Assembly (NCBI GenBank): GCA_004154925.1
Contig: QJNS01000189.1
Location: forward strand, 1-64,000
Source of the DNA: Monosporascus cannonballus
Taxonomy: Eukaryota > Ascomycota > Sordariomycetes > Xylariales
Length of the DNA stretch: 64,000 nt
Direction of reading: 5' to 3'
Shown here: piece after piece, positions 1 to 12,409 of the stretch
Layout of the letters: each line of letters begins with the position of its first letter
Numbering within the stretch: the stretch's first letter is position 1
Notes under the pieces: model-generated
The model's database searches: none
Told to the model about the DNA's origin: nothing
Seen by the model: the letters and a program-made list of their open reading frames with translations, nothing else
Program-made: the position numbers and the translations under genes

Positions 1-266
1 CACGCCCCCCCCCCCCTTCCTTCCACCATGTCGCGTCAATGTCAATGTCAATCTTTCCCGGAATCAGCAAGTCGTTCCGGAGATAGTAGTGTTGATTCGC
101 ATACCCAAGAGGCTAGCCACAGCACCCCCATTGAGATCGACTCGGCTTTGGCTTCGGCGCTACTATCCTGGCTGGGGCCCCTCGATCGCATGACCAGCGT
201 TGTGCACCGGTCACTGTCGACCGTCGGAGACGCCCGGGCAGCGAGCCTAGATGACGGCCAACGAGG

Positions 267-1401
<1,135 letters not shown>

Positions 1402-2849
1402 TTTGAGATGATTTGCTCGGGTTCTCCGGGTCCGTACAAGGCGATGGCTCGATGAGGTATGAACGATTCGGGTGAAGCGGGAGGAGGGGGGACGAGAGGA
1501 GCGAGAAGAGGGTTAGGAGGGGAGAAAAGGCCGCTCGCCTGGTTGGGAGAATTGGAGGTTGAAGAATAAACCAGGATGTTGAAGCGGCGCCGACAGCACT
1601 TTTTGCGCGATGGCTGCTTTGCTTATTACCTCGAGCTACCTGGCCTTGCAAGGAGTAATGGCGCTACGGACAAATGCTTGCGAGGTCGGGATTTAATGCG
1701 CTGGGCAAAATTCGAATTGGCACGTCTCAGTGGCTGCGGTGCGCTATAATGTGGAGAATTACACCGAGGTCGTAGCAGCCCTGGAGGGTCCGGGACGCTT
1801 TTCCCAGCTTGTCCCAGCTCCCCTGCTATAAACCAACATACACACATCTTCACTACCTGCGTACGCTGATGAACCTGCGTGTGCTCTGAAGCTATCCATG
1901 TGTCTACTTTGTTCAGCTGGCGTGCCTTACAGCCACGCACATTTCTACATACTCAAGTACCTACCTACCAAGCCGGGTATTCGTTTACATTCATAAGCTC
2001 GGCATCCCCGTTTCTCCACAATGTACCTAGGCCCTTCACTCCGAGTAAGGTCCGGTCCGAAGAGATCTTTGGCGGCCTGGCAACATGTTCCTCCGGGACA
2101 CATTTCCAGTTTCCCTTCCGCTGGGGGCCGAGGCCTGAACGCCTCCACTTGAATATTTGGAATATTCGTCATCCCCTCGAAAAAGAGTTTCCGGAATAGG
2201 ATCCACCCTGTGAATGTTAAAGTTCTGTGACAAGTTCGGGCTACCTACACCGAATCGTGATTTCGAATATATCTCTTCGGCTCTTATACCCCCCCCCCCC
2301 CCAATGTAAACTGGAATGTCGGGCGGGTTCCGAGATGATGTACATCGTACACGACGCTACCTTCGATCCGGAGGCACAAAGCAACGGACATACGGAAGCA
2401 CAGATCGTCTTATCTTATCGTCATCATCTGGCCCCGAGTACGGTCCAAGTACTTCTGGTCCACGGGGCATTAGCCACACCTATATAGCTCACCAGCCTTA
2501 CCAGCCTCAAATAGCGGGACGGCCCATCGTATATGTAAGCTACCGTAATCCGCACTGGGGACGTGGCTTGGCCTTGGGGGACACTGCAGGGGAAGGGCCG
2601 CTGAGCTGGGGCCAAGAATGGCAAGAAGGCAGCCTCACCATTACGACTGATAGACAGCCTTCCCAAATCCCCCAAATCGCTTATCGTCCGTCATCTCGTA
2701 ACAAACACAAAATTATCCCCCGTCCCATCCCATCTCGTCTCCTCTTTCGACTGGCCAGATAGTCTCCCACGCCGCGAACTCGTTTATCTCCGAAACTGCG
2801 ACGGAAAAGCTTGAGAGGGGACCTACAAAAAACAAAACCAACCGCCGTC
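1402..2849. other. Divergent intergenic region between ADK1 and RPN8
   Basis: No convincing gene. It must hold the 5' regulatory sequence of both flanking housekeeping genes. A run of 14 C lies at 2289-2302. Open frames around 2227-2762 show no codon bias or recognisable domain. Confidence 0.6.
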
Positions 2850-4054
2850 ATGCCCGCCACCACGGCCGAGACGCTGTCGTTCGTCAGCAGAAACGTCACC
2901 GTCGCTCCCCTCGTGCTCCTCTCCGTCGTAGATCACTACAACCGCGCCGCCAAGGGTACGAGGAAGCGCGTGGTCGGCGTGTTGCTGGGCCAGAACGACG
3001 GCAAGAACGTACGGGTATCAAACAGCTTCGCAGGTGAGCAGCCGGCCCCTCTCTAGCCTCACCCGCCGTCGTCGCACCGTCGTGGTCAACGATGCCATGG
3101 ATGCTTACGCCATCTCGCAGTTCCCTTCGAGGAGGACAATGATGATCCTTCCGTCTGGTTCCTGGATCACAACTACGTCGAGAACATGAACGATATGTTC
3201 AAGAAGGTCAACGCGCGCGAGAAGTTAATAGGATGGTACCACTCTGGCCCCAAGCTGCGCGCCTCCGACCTCGAGATAAACGAGCTCTTCAAGAGATACA
3301 CGCCCAACCCCCTGCTGGTCATCATCGACGTCCAGCCGAAGGAGTCCGGCGTGCCCACCGATGCCTACTTCGCCGTCGAGGAGATCAAGGACGTGAGTCT
3401 ATGGCCCCGTGGCCGTCGCGGGGCGGCGCGGCGTGTCGAGGCGAGATGACTGACGAGTGACAGGATGGCACGACGACCTCCAAGACCTTCGTGCACACGC
3501 CCTCGACCATAGAGGCGGAGGAGGCGGAGGAGATCGGCGTCGAGCACCTACTCCGCGACATCCGCGACGTGGCCATCGGCACGCTATCCACCCGCATCAC
3601 AAACCAGCTGCAATCTCTGCAGGGGTTGCATCTCCGGCTACGGGAGATCCAAGCCTATCTCCAGAAGGTCATAGACGGCCAGCTGCCGGTTAACCACGCC
3701 GTCCTGGGCAACCTGCAAGACATCTTCAACCTCCTGCCCAACCTATCGACGCCCAAGCCGGGTGCCGAAGCGAAGAGCGGCAACACGAGCGAGCTCTCCC
3801 ACGCGCTGAGCGTCAAGACCAACGACCAGCTCCTGGCCATCTATCTCAGCAGTCTGATCCGCGCCATCACCGCCTTCCACGACCTGATCGAGAACAAGAT
3901 CCAGAACCGGCAGCAGCAGGAGGAGAAGGAGGCCAAGAAGGAGGAAGCGGCCGCGGGTACGAACAAGGACGACAAGGACAAGAAGGAGAACGGTGTCAAC
4001 GGCGCTTCCGGAGATGCGGCCGACAAGGGGGGCGAGAAGGAAAAGAAGAAGTAG
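2850..4054 (+). CDS. RPN8: 26S proteasome regulatory subunit Rpn8 (MPN domain)
   Basis: Lid subunit of the 19S regulatory particle; it pairs with the deubiquitinase Rpn11 and is itself catalytically silent. Exons 2850-3033, 3121-3392 and 3464-4054 join in phase to 348 aa. The MPN domain fills about residues 1-150 ([21 protein letters not shown] start, [40 protein letters not shown]). The full JAMM zinc motif is absent, as expected for Rpn8. The middle helical region ([17 protein letters not shown]) follows, and the protein ends in a Lys/Glu-rich tail (KDDKDKKEN to KEKKK) typical of fungal Rpn8. The start is the first in-frame ATG after an A-rich leader. Convergent with the SWIM gene. Confidence 0.96.
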
Positions 4055-4660
4055 CGGGGCCGGGGAGCGGTGGCGGCGTGGGCCGTGATCGGAAAGAGAG
4101 TTACGTGCCGAAGGAAGCATGCCTCGTGTATTATACCCCCGACCCGAGGTGGAAGCCGGGTTTAGAGGCCGTGGTTCGTAGTGACCAAGTAATCTACAGA
4201 CCTCGATGAGGCGCCTGGTACAGAATCGGATGGACTCCTCGCGCCTAGCCGACCTCGCTTGTCTATGCGGGATAATCCCGCCAACTCGCCAACCCTCGCC
4301 GGTCAAAGTAGCCGCAAGCCCTCCCTGCTTCCCTCACCCGTCCCGTGTATGGCTTGGTTTCTACTTACTCGTATTCTCGCCGCGGCTTCCATCCCATACC
4401 CGTAAGAAAACCTGTAACTCCTGTCACTCATTAAACGCGTAACCTTCATGGACCCTTCCTCATCCTCAGCCTTCCCGTCGTGATGATCGGCCTTCAGGGC
4501 AAATGTGTAAGTACGAGCGCCCGTTTCGCCAGTTTATCCCAGTCCCGGTCCACCTCAGCTCGTCCGGTCAGACGCAACCCCCTCCCCCTCCCCTCCCCCC
4601 CCGACCCGGCCGAATTGGCCTCGCTCGCTCAACCTCTCACCTTGACACAACCACCGCGCA
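4055..4660. other. Convergent 3' intergenic region
   Basis: Lies between the stop codons of RPN8 (+) and the SWIM-domain gene (-), so it should contain both 3' UTRs. C-rich tracts occur near 4570-4605. No gene seen. Confidence 0.6.
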
Positions 4661-5788
4661 TCAAGCCTCCCCGACGAGCCCGGCCCCCTCCTCCCTACCC
4701 CCCCGCCGTTCGTCCATGTACTCTCCCAACCCCAAACCGGCGAGCCGCTCCCCCAAGACGCAGGCGAGGAGGTGCTTGCACGCGGGGACACCAGCCGCGG
4801 TCGCCGTCCCCATCCCGGCAGCGGCGGCACCGCCCTCGTCGTCATCACCTCTGCCGTCGATGCCGAGCCCGCCGAACTCCCACTCCGGCCCGTCCCCATC
4901 CCTGCCCGAGTCGCCGGGGTCCCGGGCGGCGGATCCCGGCCCGGAGCCGGAGGACGAGGAGGCGGGCTCGATGGCGTAGCAGCGGTCCACCCCCGCCACC
5001 CGTCCCCGTTGCCGGGCCGGGCCCGGGTCTGCGTTCTGGGACGGCGGCGCCTCGAACGGATACGAGGCGAACGCGAACGCGGCGCACGTGCAGCTCCACG
5101 CGCGCAGGCGGACGACGTACGTCCGCTGGCGGGCGTTGGGGTTGAATTGGTGGTGGCCATGCTGTCGCCGGAAGGGCTGGGACGGCTGCGCCGAGCGCAC
5201 GATGTGGAACGTGGGTTCCGATCCGAGGCGTTGCCGGTTCGGCGGGGAATGCTTATCTTCGCCGCGACCGTCAACGCCACCTCCGTCCTGTCCTGCCCCC
5301 GCCCCCGCTTCCGCGGCCTCCGCATCCGGCACCGCTAGCGACCGGGAAGAAGGTACGGGGTCCGCTTCCGGAGCCACTTGCCGTCTTTCCGGCATTGTCC
5401 CTGTCGCCTCCGATGCACCCACCCCCGATACCGTTACATTACCACTCGCCCCAGGTCCTGCTGACGCATCTACTCCCGCCCCCACGCCTCCCCCCCGCTC
5501 TACCGCGGCCGAGACTGTAGCGGTAGGAGCACCGGCCCCACCACCGCCACCGCCACCGTCGACGAAGACCCTTGTGACCAGCCGCCGATCCAGCACGTCC
5601 AGCGCCGGGAGAAGCACCGACGGATAGAGCGCGTGCAGCGTCGCCAGGAGCGCACGGTGCGGGGCGGGCAGGCGCCCCAGCGGGTTAGTGAGGGCTGGGT
5701 CGGGCGGTGCCAGCGGTGCCGAAGCGAGAGTGTCGATGAGTGATGTCAGGAGGGTGCGGGGTGCGGGGAGGGGTGGTGTGGTTGTCAT
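4661..5788 (-). CDS. SWIM zinc-finger protein, Sws1/ZSWIM7-like
   Basis: Single-exon reading frame of 375 aa. The SWIM signature CxC...CxH is visible: WSCTC gives Cys233 and Cys235, and ACKH gives Cys337 and His339. The N-terminal part (SLIDTLASA, LATLHALYPSVLLPALDVLDRRLVTRV) resembles the start of fungal Sws1-type proteins, which with a Shu2/Rad51-paralogue partner promote Rad51-dependent recombination. The two halves are separated by low-complexity Gly/Ala/Pro and acidic segments (about 78-180 and 245-330), longer than in ZSWIM7; the wide CxC-CxH gap is the odd point. The family call rests on the SWIM motif and N-terminus, not on a search. The 3' end could extend through an unseen intron. 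Confidence 0.7.
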   Translation of the reverse strand: MTTTPPLPAPRTLLTSLIDTLASAPLAPPDPALTNPLGRLPAPHRALLATLHALYPSVLLPALDVLDRRLVTRVFVDGGGGGGGAGAPTATVSAAVERGGGVGAGVDASAGPGASGNVTVSGVGASEATGTMPERRQVAPEADPVPSSRSLAVPDAEAAEAGAGAGQDGGGVDGRGEDKHSPPNRQRLGSEPTFHIVRSAQPSQPFRRQHGHHQFNPNARQRTYVVRLRAWSCTCAAFAFASYPFEAPPSQNADPGPARQRGRVAGVDRCYAIEPASSSSGSGPGSAARDPGDSGRDGDGPEWEFGGLGIDGRGDDDEGGAAAAGMGTATAAGVPACKHLLACVLGERLAGLGLGEYMDERRGGREEGAGLVGEA

Positions 5789-6993
5789 GCTGATCTTTCG
5801 TGGTGCACGACCGTAATGCGGGGTAAGATAAAGGGGCCGTCATGAGGGATGACTGCGGTGATGTTGGGTATTGATGAAATGTGGAATATAAGATGTAGCT
5901 CGGACGGGATGTTGAGGTAAGGGTACTGTGTCGGATTGTCTCTCCACACTGTGCGGTCCCCCGGATTATATTTTAAGGGGGGTCGCGATCATGCTCTAGG
6001 CAACGTAACACGACCTTGTGCTTTTCAGATGGCTCTTCGTCAGGGCCGTACGAGACTAGCCCTGTCTTAACCAAGAGTTACAATAATCATACGTACAGAA
6101 TTTGATGAGCAAGTTATTCGTATTGAACCTGGCTTTATGTGTACCTGGTGTCGAGACTATTCCTAAGATATTAGATGGGTAGTTCTAGCCCAACGTCCCC
6201 TTTTCGAGCGTCTGGTTATAATTATTCTCCAACATTCCTCTCAGCTCCCAGCCAGCCCCCTTTAAAATGCACATGGGGTGCGAACATGTAAGCACCAACA
6301 GTCTTTGTATTTAATTCTCTTGAGGCGATACAAATTTCAATTGTTAGTACCGCATCCTAAACAAACTAAAAGCGTCATACCGACTTCTAACACCTGGAAA
6401 ATGAGGGAAAGAATTCAAAGATTATTCTACGGTTATCCTGGAAGTACGCCTATTTGTGTCAATGACCTGCAAACCATACTGACCCTTGCTGTGAAGTTAC
6501 GTTGGGGGAAGACGACGATCCGAAACCGATCAAATCCGTATTTCGAAACAGGGCTCGATATTATCCAATGTCGCGCCTGCCACAAGATCTGCATTCAGCC
6601 GTAACATGACCCCGACGACTACAATAGCCCCCGGCTCAGGGGTCGCTGCCATTGCCCGACTGATTGGGGTAACGACCTAGCCCTACGAATGAGCACTCCG
6701 GCACGACGAAACCCCTGAACGGGCCCCTGCATTATTCCTCCCGGTCTGCCGGCTAGGGCAGGCCTGTCTCTTATGAATGGCACGCTGGAATTAATTGGGG
6801 ACACATATTAAGGCCCACGTCCAGCTGCTATCCACGGTAACGGGACCCGGGTCTTAATCGCATTATATAGCCATGCTAAATATTTCGGGACCTTGATATT
6901 TAGGGGAGGGGAGGGATTATAGGAGTCTCTGTTAAAGCTCCTTGCTGCCGGTCTCTATAGCAGATATCAAGCATCGAATTCCTAGCACGCGCC
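5789..6993. other. Intergenic region
   Basis: About 1.2 kb, more AT-rich than the flanking genes. A 108-codon open frame at 6278-6604 opens on GTG and shows no domain; I do not call it. Nothing else recognised. Confidence 0.5.
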
Positions 6994-8416
6994 ATGAGGG
7001 CCGTACCCCTTTCCGCAGCAATACTCTTGGCGGCGCGGAGCCCCCGGGTTGCGGGCGCCATTCCGCATTGCCCGTATCAAGGTCTAGGGCTTCCGGTCCC
7101 CACAGGCCCAGCGTCGTCAACCACCGTCCGGACGGCCCTGGCGGAACTGACGGCATCGTTCGAGCGCGAATCTGCCCCGGGGGCGAACCCGGAAGCGACG
7201 TCCTGGTCGGTACAGGTGTTCCCGGCCTCGTCCGACGACCCGCTGTGGGAACACTACCATACAGCTCCCGGGCTCGGCGACACCACGGCGGGCGTCGAGG
7301 AGGTCGACGGAGACACCATCTACAGGCTAGGGAGCAACACCAAGATATTCACGATGCTCGCCTTCCTGCACGGAGGCCGGGGAATCCTATCTAAACGACC
7401 CCGTCTCCCGGTGGGTTCCGGAGCTCGCGGACAGGGCGGCCGGGGACCCCATCTCGGATACGGACTGGGACTCTATAACGATAGGCTCCCTCGCGAGCCA
7501 GATGTCGGGACTCGTGCGTGATTGTCGGTGATCGGACCCCAGCCGCCACCGAGTCGGAGAGATGCCAACATGTTTCCAGATGCGCTCCTCGGGGAGTTGA
7601 CCCAGGAAGTCAACTTTACCGATCTTATAGCCATAGGCTTTCCTCCGAACGTTCCCATCGAAGACATCCCGTTCTGCGGCGAGTGGAGGACCTGTACAAG
7701 GGAGGGTGCGTTCAGATTCTCCCCTGGGGGTCAGAACTCCGATTTCAACCCGAGTGTTCAACCGTGACAGAGTTCATGGCCCGGATCACCGGCGTCTCCC
7801 CTTCTTTTGCCCCGTCCCTGACGGCCGGCTACTCCAATGCCGGCTATAAACTCTTGGCGTACGCGCTAGAGGCAATAACCGGGAGGAGCTTCACCGAAAT
7901 GATCGAGCGGTATATTATCGATGCGTTAGATCTGAGCAGCACATATTATCGGAACGCGACTATGGAGCGCGGTGTCTTACCCCCGGGTAGCGAGGCGGGT
8001 TGGAACTATAGCCTTGGCGAGGCTAGCCCGTGCGTGCTGATTCTTCTCGCGAGACGACGAGAGAGGACACTGACCTAGAACAAAAGAACCGGGAATATGT
8101 ACTCGTCGGCCAATGATCTCGCACCTCTGGGGCGCCATATTTCAGGCATACCCTCTTAAGCGGCGCCGCGACACGCCGCCGGCTGAAACCCACGGCACCG
8201 ACGCCGGACTTCAAGGCCGGGATCGGCACGCCCTGGGGCACTAGGCGGATTCAGATCGGGACCAGGCCCAGTAGTAACCGGATCATAGACTCCTACGCGA
8301 AAGCCGGCAGTATCAACGTCTACCAGTCCCTGTTCCTCGTGATTTTCAAGGCCGCGGCGGAGGACCTGGATGGTATATCGCACGAGGACGATATGTTCTC
8401 CACGCATTGGGGGTGA
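6994..8416 (+). pseudogene. Secreted beta-lactamase-like serine hydrolase, frameshifted
   Basis: Fungal member of the serine beta-lactamase/penicillin-binding family (class C-like fold), a family that includes esterases and transesterases as well as hydrolases. It opens with a signal-peptide-like start (MRAVPLSAAILLAA). The active-site SxxK is present as GSNTKIFT (Ser codon 7333-7335), and the Y-x-N motif as AGYSNAGYKLLAYALEAITG. Three introns restore family-like sequence: 7524-7579, 7706-7770 and 8030-8086 (the last has a CTGAC branch site). Two frame breaks are not explained by splicing: an apparent extra base near 7370-7375 (after FLH) and a one-base loss near 8151-8158 (before LSGAATRR). 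After VYQSLFLVI the C-terminus leaves the expected family sequence. Recent pseudogene or sequencing errors; substrate unknown. Confidence 0.72.
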
Positions 8417-9724
8417 GTAACTTCCGATTGTCTCCCCCCGATATTTCTAGTTATAGGGATTTTGCCGCACGCTACCGGGTACAGTAGCGTCTGGAGCATG
8501 CCCAACGATTGCTGTAACTCGCTAGAATATCTAGAAACGGCTATTACTCACTCGTACGTGATCACAGAAAATGGGTCAGTCAGAGCACTGTTAAGTTCGC
8601 ATCAAGGGCCCTAGACCAGTTTGTGTCCGATATAGACTCGGGCGGTAACGTGGTTAGTGTCGAGGACCGGGCGTTAAGGGCGAAACGGGCGAAACAGTCG
8701 CGAGGGCAGGGGAACTGATGCTCGGCTCATCCTAATGAGAAAACAACCTCGGGAGGGGGCCAGGTGGAAGGACCAGCAAGGGACGAATACGTCTCGAGGA
8801 GTGGATGTTACGAGAGTTGATCATAGGGACTTAAGTCTTACGGCTGGGCCCCGCCTTAATATTCCCATCAATTCGAGGGATATGGGATCAAGACTCGATA
8901 GATTCGTCACCGGCCGATTTTTGGTATCAGACCTTCCCCTTTTGAAGACGGGTCTGAAGTTGGGCGAATTATGGCGAGTTCCCAGAGCCCACAAAGCTCA
9001 TAAACTAGCAACCACTCGATATCTGTTGAGAAGCCGCGATGAAGATCACTGCCGGTGCATCTCTCGGCGCTTTAGTGTACGAAGTTGTGAGTCTCATGAA
9101 TCTTCACAGATAGCTAGCTCGTATCTAGGGCATCCTTCACGCTAAGATCGCCGTGACCCTGTACCGGAAAAGAGAGCTGAACCAGACTTGCATGGAGATG
9201 TCGGGAGTATCAACATATTATGGTTGTACCGGATATTTGGTCCCCTACACTATCGGGCACTGGACACAATCGTTGGGCCACCTCTGACTCCGAAGGTGTA
9301 TATCTAATCGCCATTATATCTTCATATTAAGCACCTACGGAAACCACCTTCGGTAAAATCGAATAACAGCAGGGGCTTTTTGTTTTCAGATTAAATAGCC
9401 TTATCATCGTTAACGGGATATGGATTATTCAATTCTCATGGTATAATTCCTGAACACCTTTAGGGGTAGCCCGATTATTTTGTCCAGAGCCTGACTACAA
9501 GAACGGCCGTGGTTGATTATGTAGATAGCATATATATGGTGGCAGGGGTCGATATACCGCATACGAGCATTCCATCAGTAAGCGAAATAATCCGTTATTT
9601 TATGCTTGTAAGCGATATAGCGCCGCTTAAGCTCATCGCGCGGACCGTTCTGGTGGGACGAATGCGAATGAAGTCTCCATCGCGACTTGACCCGGATCGC
9701 AATCGCCCCCGGCTTCCAAGCAAC
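8417..9724. other. Intergenic region
   Basis: No supported gene. A short signal-peptide-like ATG frame at 9039 runs straight into a GTGAGT, but no downstream exon could be matched. The rest is mixed-composition sequence with no motif. Confidence 0.5.
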
Positions 9725-10268
9725 ATGTTCCCGACCCTGGTACGGCGGTTGGCTGGCAAGCCAGCGGCTCCCTCGATAAGAAATACCCGAACACCTCTTG
9801 CCGGTGATCTCAGTAGCCGATACAAGCCGAAGAAGGTGTGGCCGCCCGACTTCTCCCAGCTCACGGAGAAGGAGAAGTTCCGATTCGAGCGCCGGTACAA
9901 GAGGAGAGTCAAGCTCGCGACCGCCAGGCCGAGATGGGACAAGCTCGTCAGATTGGCGCAGCTCTCAAGCGTCACATGTGAGTTGCACTGGATCGGGTCG
10001 CGTTCCGAGTAGTTGAATAGGCGCGCTCACAGCCTACCGCAGTTGTTCTAGTCTATTCCGTCTTGTTCATGGACTGGGAGACTGAAGAGCAGCCGTTCCA
10101 AGGGGTGAGTGGAAGAATCCATGCATCCGCCTCGCCCACCACGGAGTGCCGTCTAACACACGGGTGAAGATTCGAGACAAGTTCCGGGGCGCGCTCGGTT
10201 CCTCCGGTCAAGATCAGCGATCCGGGCGGCAGAACCCGAATATACCGGCCGCAACCGGCCAGAGATAG
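9725..10268 (+). CDS. Small conserved fungal protein, one membrane segment, function unknown
   Basis: Three exons, 9725-9977, 10043-10104 and 10170-10268, join in phase to 137 aa. Donors are GTGAGT; the second intron has a CTAAC branch site. The start at 9725 (MFPTLVRRLAGKP) gives a basic, Arg-rich, mitochondrial-presequence-like N-terminus. The core is strongly basic (FSQLTEKEKFRFERRYKRR, KLATARPRWDK) and is followed by one hydrophobic stretch, FVLVYSVLFMDWE, that exists only after splicing exon 1 to exon 2. This looks like a single-pass protein, perhaps of the mitochondrial inner membrane, but I cannot name the family. It converges on AP-3 sigma. Confidence 0.72.
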
Positions 10269-10496
10269 CGATCCCATGTACCACAACCGTGCTACGAATC
10301 GTATCCGACCCGCATCCACTGGAGTTTTGGTTTGGAGGTCGGGAAAATACCCAATTGTATATGTATAATCATACAAATCAGTGTCAAAAGCAATGCGATA
10401 CGCCTCTCTTCGTGCTATGCCCTCCATGACCGACAATGAGAAATCCCTGAACGCCCCGGCCCCCGTCCGTGCGCGTGTGCGCAAGGCACGTAAGAT

Positions 10497-11145
10497 CTAC
10501 CGACCCGGCCATACGAAGTTCCCGCCCATGCCACCGAGGCCCGCGCCCAGTGCCGAACTCCTAGCCTCGTTGACGGGCCGCTTGGCAACGGTGCCCTGGG
10601 CCCTGACGCCCGAGACGATGCGATCGAGGTTGGTCTCGATGACCACGCCGCCCACGATCATCTCGCTCAGGGTCGCGTGCAGCGTCTCAAAGTTGAAGAT
10701 CAGGTCCAGCTCGCACACGTTCTCGAACAGCTTGTCCAGCGCCTCGACGTACACCTGGATGAGGTCCAGCAGCGCCAGCGGGGACTCGGTCGACGTCGAG
10801 ATGATGATGAAGTACAGCGTCGCGTAGTTGCGGTACGTCACGAGCGAGGGGACGTCGTTGTGCGGCTCGGACGCCGAATGCGAGGTGCCGGACGCGGCGA
10901 GGAGGGGCGGGAGGGGCAGGAAGTTGCACGCGCCCGAGGGACGGTTGGAGACGAGGGTGAAGATCTCGGAGATGAGGCGCTGCTGCATGCTCGTCTCCTA
11001 TTGTCCGTCAGCTCGGCTCCGCGTTCTCGGTTCCCGGCATCTCGCGATTATCGAACGCATATCACGGGTAACATACGAGCTGAGTGTAGAATTTGGTCAG
11101 ACGGGGCTGGCCTTGGCCGTTGAAGACCAACACGGCGTTGATCAT
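10497..11145 (-). CDS. APS3: AP-3 adaptor complex sigma subunit
   Basis: Small subunit of the AP-3 coat, which sorts cargo from Golgi/endosome to vacuole. Exon 1 (11077-11145) encodes MINAVLVFNGQGQPRLTKFY-TQL; exon 2 (10497-10997) continues ETSMQQRLISEIFTLVSNR. The donor is GTATGT and the acceptor AATAG; the product is 189 aa. The longin-type sigma fold is clear: YRNYATLYFIIISTSTESPLALLDLIQVYVEALDKLFENVCELDLIFNF is the classic adaptin small-chain segment, followed by SEMIVGGVVIETN. The C-terminal extension (to FVWPGR) fits fungal AP-3 sigma rather than AP-1 or AP-2 sigma. About 350 bp separates its start from the open frame of the divergent bZIP gene. Confidence 0.93.
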
Positions 11146-11505
11146 ATTGGGCCGGCCGTTCCGGATATCTATGGCTTGCGATTACGTCGAGGCCGCCTTG
11201 TTGGTGAAGCTGGTGAAGATATATGGTGGGGCTGATGGAAAGACACCGCCGACGTAGGTACATTATATACTGTCACACCAGGGAGTGTTCTTAGAAGGCC
11301 GGGTCCTTCAAACCGATGAGGCTTATTAAGTTCCCAGGCATGAGCCACACCGAAAAGCCCCAAGCCACAGCCGCACTTCCAGACGCTAAACAATCTCATT
11401 TTATTTGGCATCCCCCCTTCTCCCCATCCTCCTCCCTTTCTCCTCTTTATCCGTAAGCCGACCTACCTCGTAGTAGGGAAACACCGTTCTACTCATACCG
11501 CGCCG

Positions 11506-12409
11506 TTGAGAAAGCGACGGCGCCCGCACCCAATTTCCCTCGCTTGTCTCCATAGTTACCCCCAGGCCTCGGGAAGAGGCCGTTCTACTATATCGGAATG
11601 GCCGCAGCAACTCTCGCCGCCGCCATGTGCATCCGGGCCGCCCTCACCTCCCGCCCACCCCGCCAGTTCATCGCTTCATCCGAACCGGGCTGACGTCGCC
11701 AGCCCGGCTATTTGGGGTGCTTGTTCCGCTCCGGGACCGGCGGACTTGCTCTCGACCCCGAATGGTTCGATCGGTCCCTTGACCGGCGGTTGGCTACTGT
11801 ACGGTGCGGGAGACGTGGGCAATGATGTCTCTGGAGGGGGAATAATAGGAGGAGCCGACTGGCCGTTCCCGGGCTCGGTTGGACCCCACGGACTGTTCCC
11901 CTTCGGAGATACGTTGAACGATATATGCCACGAGAATGTCAACAGTACGTGCAAATATAGACATATTACCCCATGCAGCCCCCTCCCGGACTAACGTAGC
12001 ACGTCATCAAGTCACACCACCTAGCTACAATCTCGACCCGAGTCCTCTAGAGCTCGCCCCCCCAGAACCGGACATGCCGTATGAACCTCTAGATCGGACC
12101 CTGTTCGCTCCCTTGTCGTCACTATCCCGGGAGCCTCCCCCGCCCGAGCAGCCCCGGGGGAAGAAGCGCTCCCTGTCTCCCGTCGACCCCATCACCGCCA
12201 TCAAGCGCCAGCGCAACAACGAGGCCGCCCGCAAGTACCGGCAGAAGCGGATCGACCGCATCACCGAGCTCGAGTCGGAGCTGGCCGAGGTGAGGCAGGA
12301 GCGCGACGACCTGCGCATCCGGCTCGCGCGTCAGGAGGCCGAGACGGCGGCGCTCAGGAGCATGTTGCAGCTGAAACCGGGATCTGCGGGGACGGGTGCG
12401 AAGGGTTAG
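11506..12409 (+). CDS. bZIP transcription factor (5' end unresolved)
   Basis: The C-terminus is a bZIP domain: basic region AIKRQRNNEAARKYRQKRI with the conserved N-x7-R core, then heptads (ITELESELAEVRQERDDLRIRLARQEAETAALRSML). The domain ends the protein. Upstream is a Pro/Ser-rich region with an LSPVDP segment just before the basic region. An intron with donor GTACGT starts at 11945 and has a CTAAC branch site. Two in-frame acceptors are possible, after 11999 or after 12011, differing by 12 nt. The upstream exon is open from about 11506 but has no in-frame ATG, so the true first exon or start is not identified. KYRQKR-type basic regions occur in the IDI-4-like fungal bZIPs, but I would not assign the target pathway. 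Confidence 0.75.

Noticed and set aside
9039..9090. Signal-peptide-like ATG frame followed by GTGAGT
   Set aside because: No downstream exon continues it into any recognisable protein.
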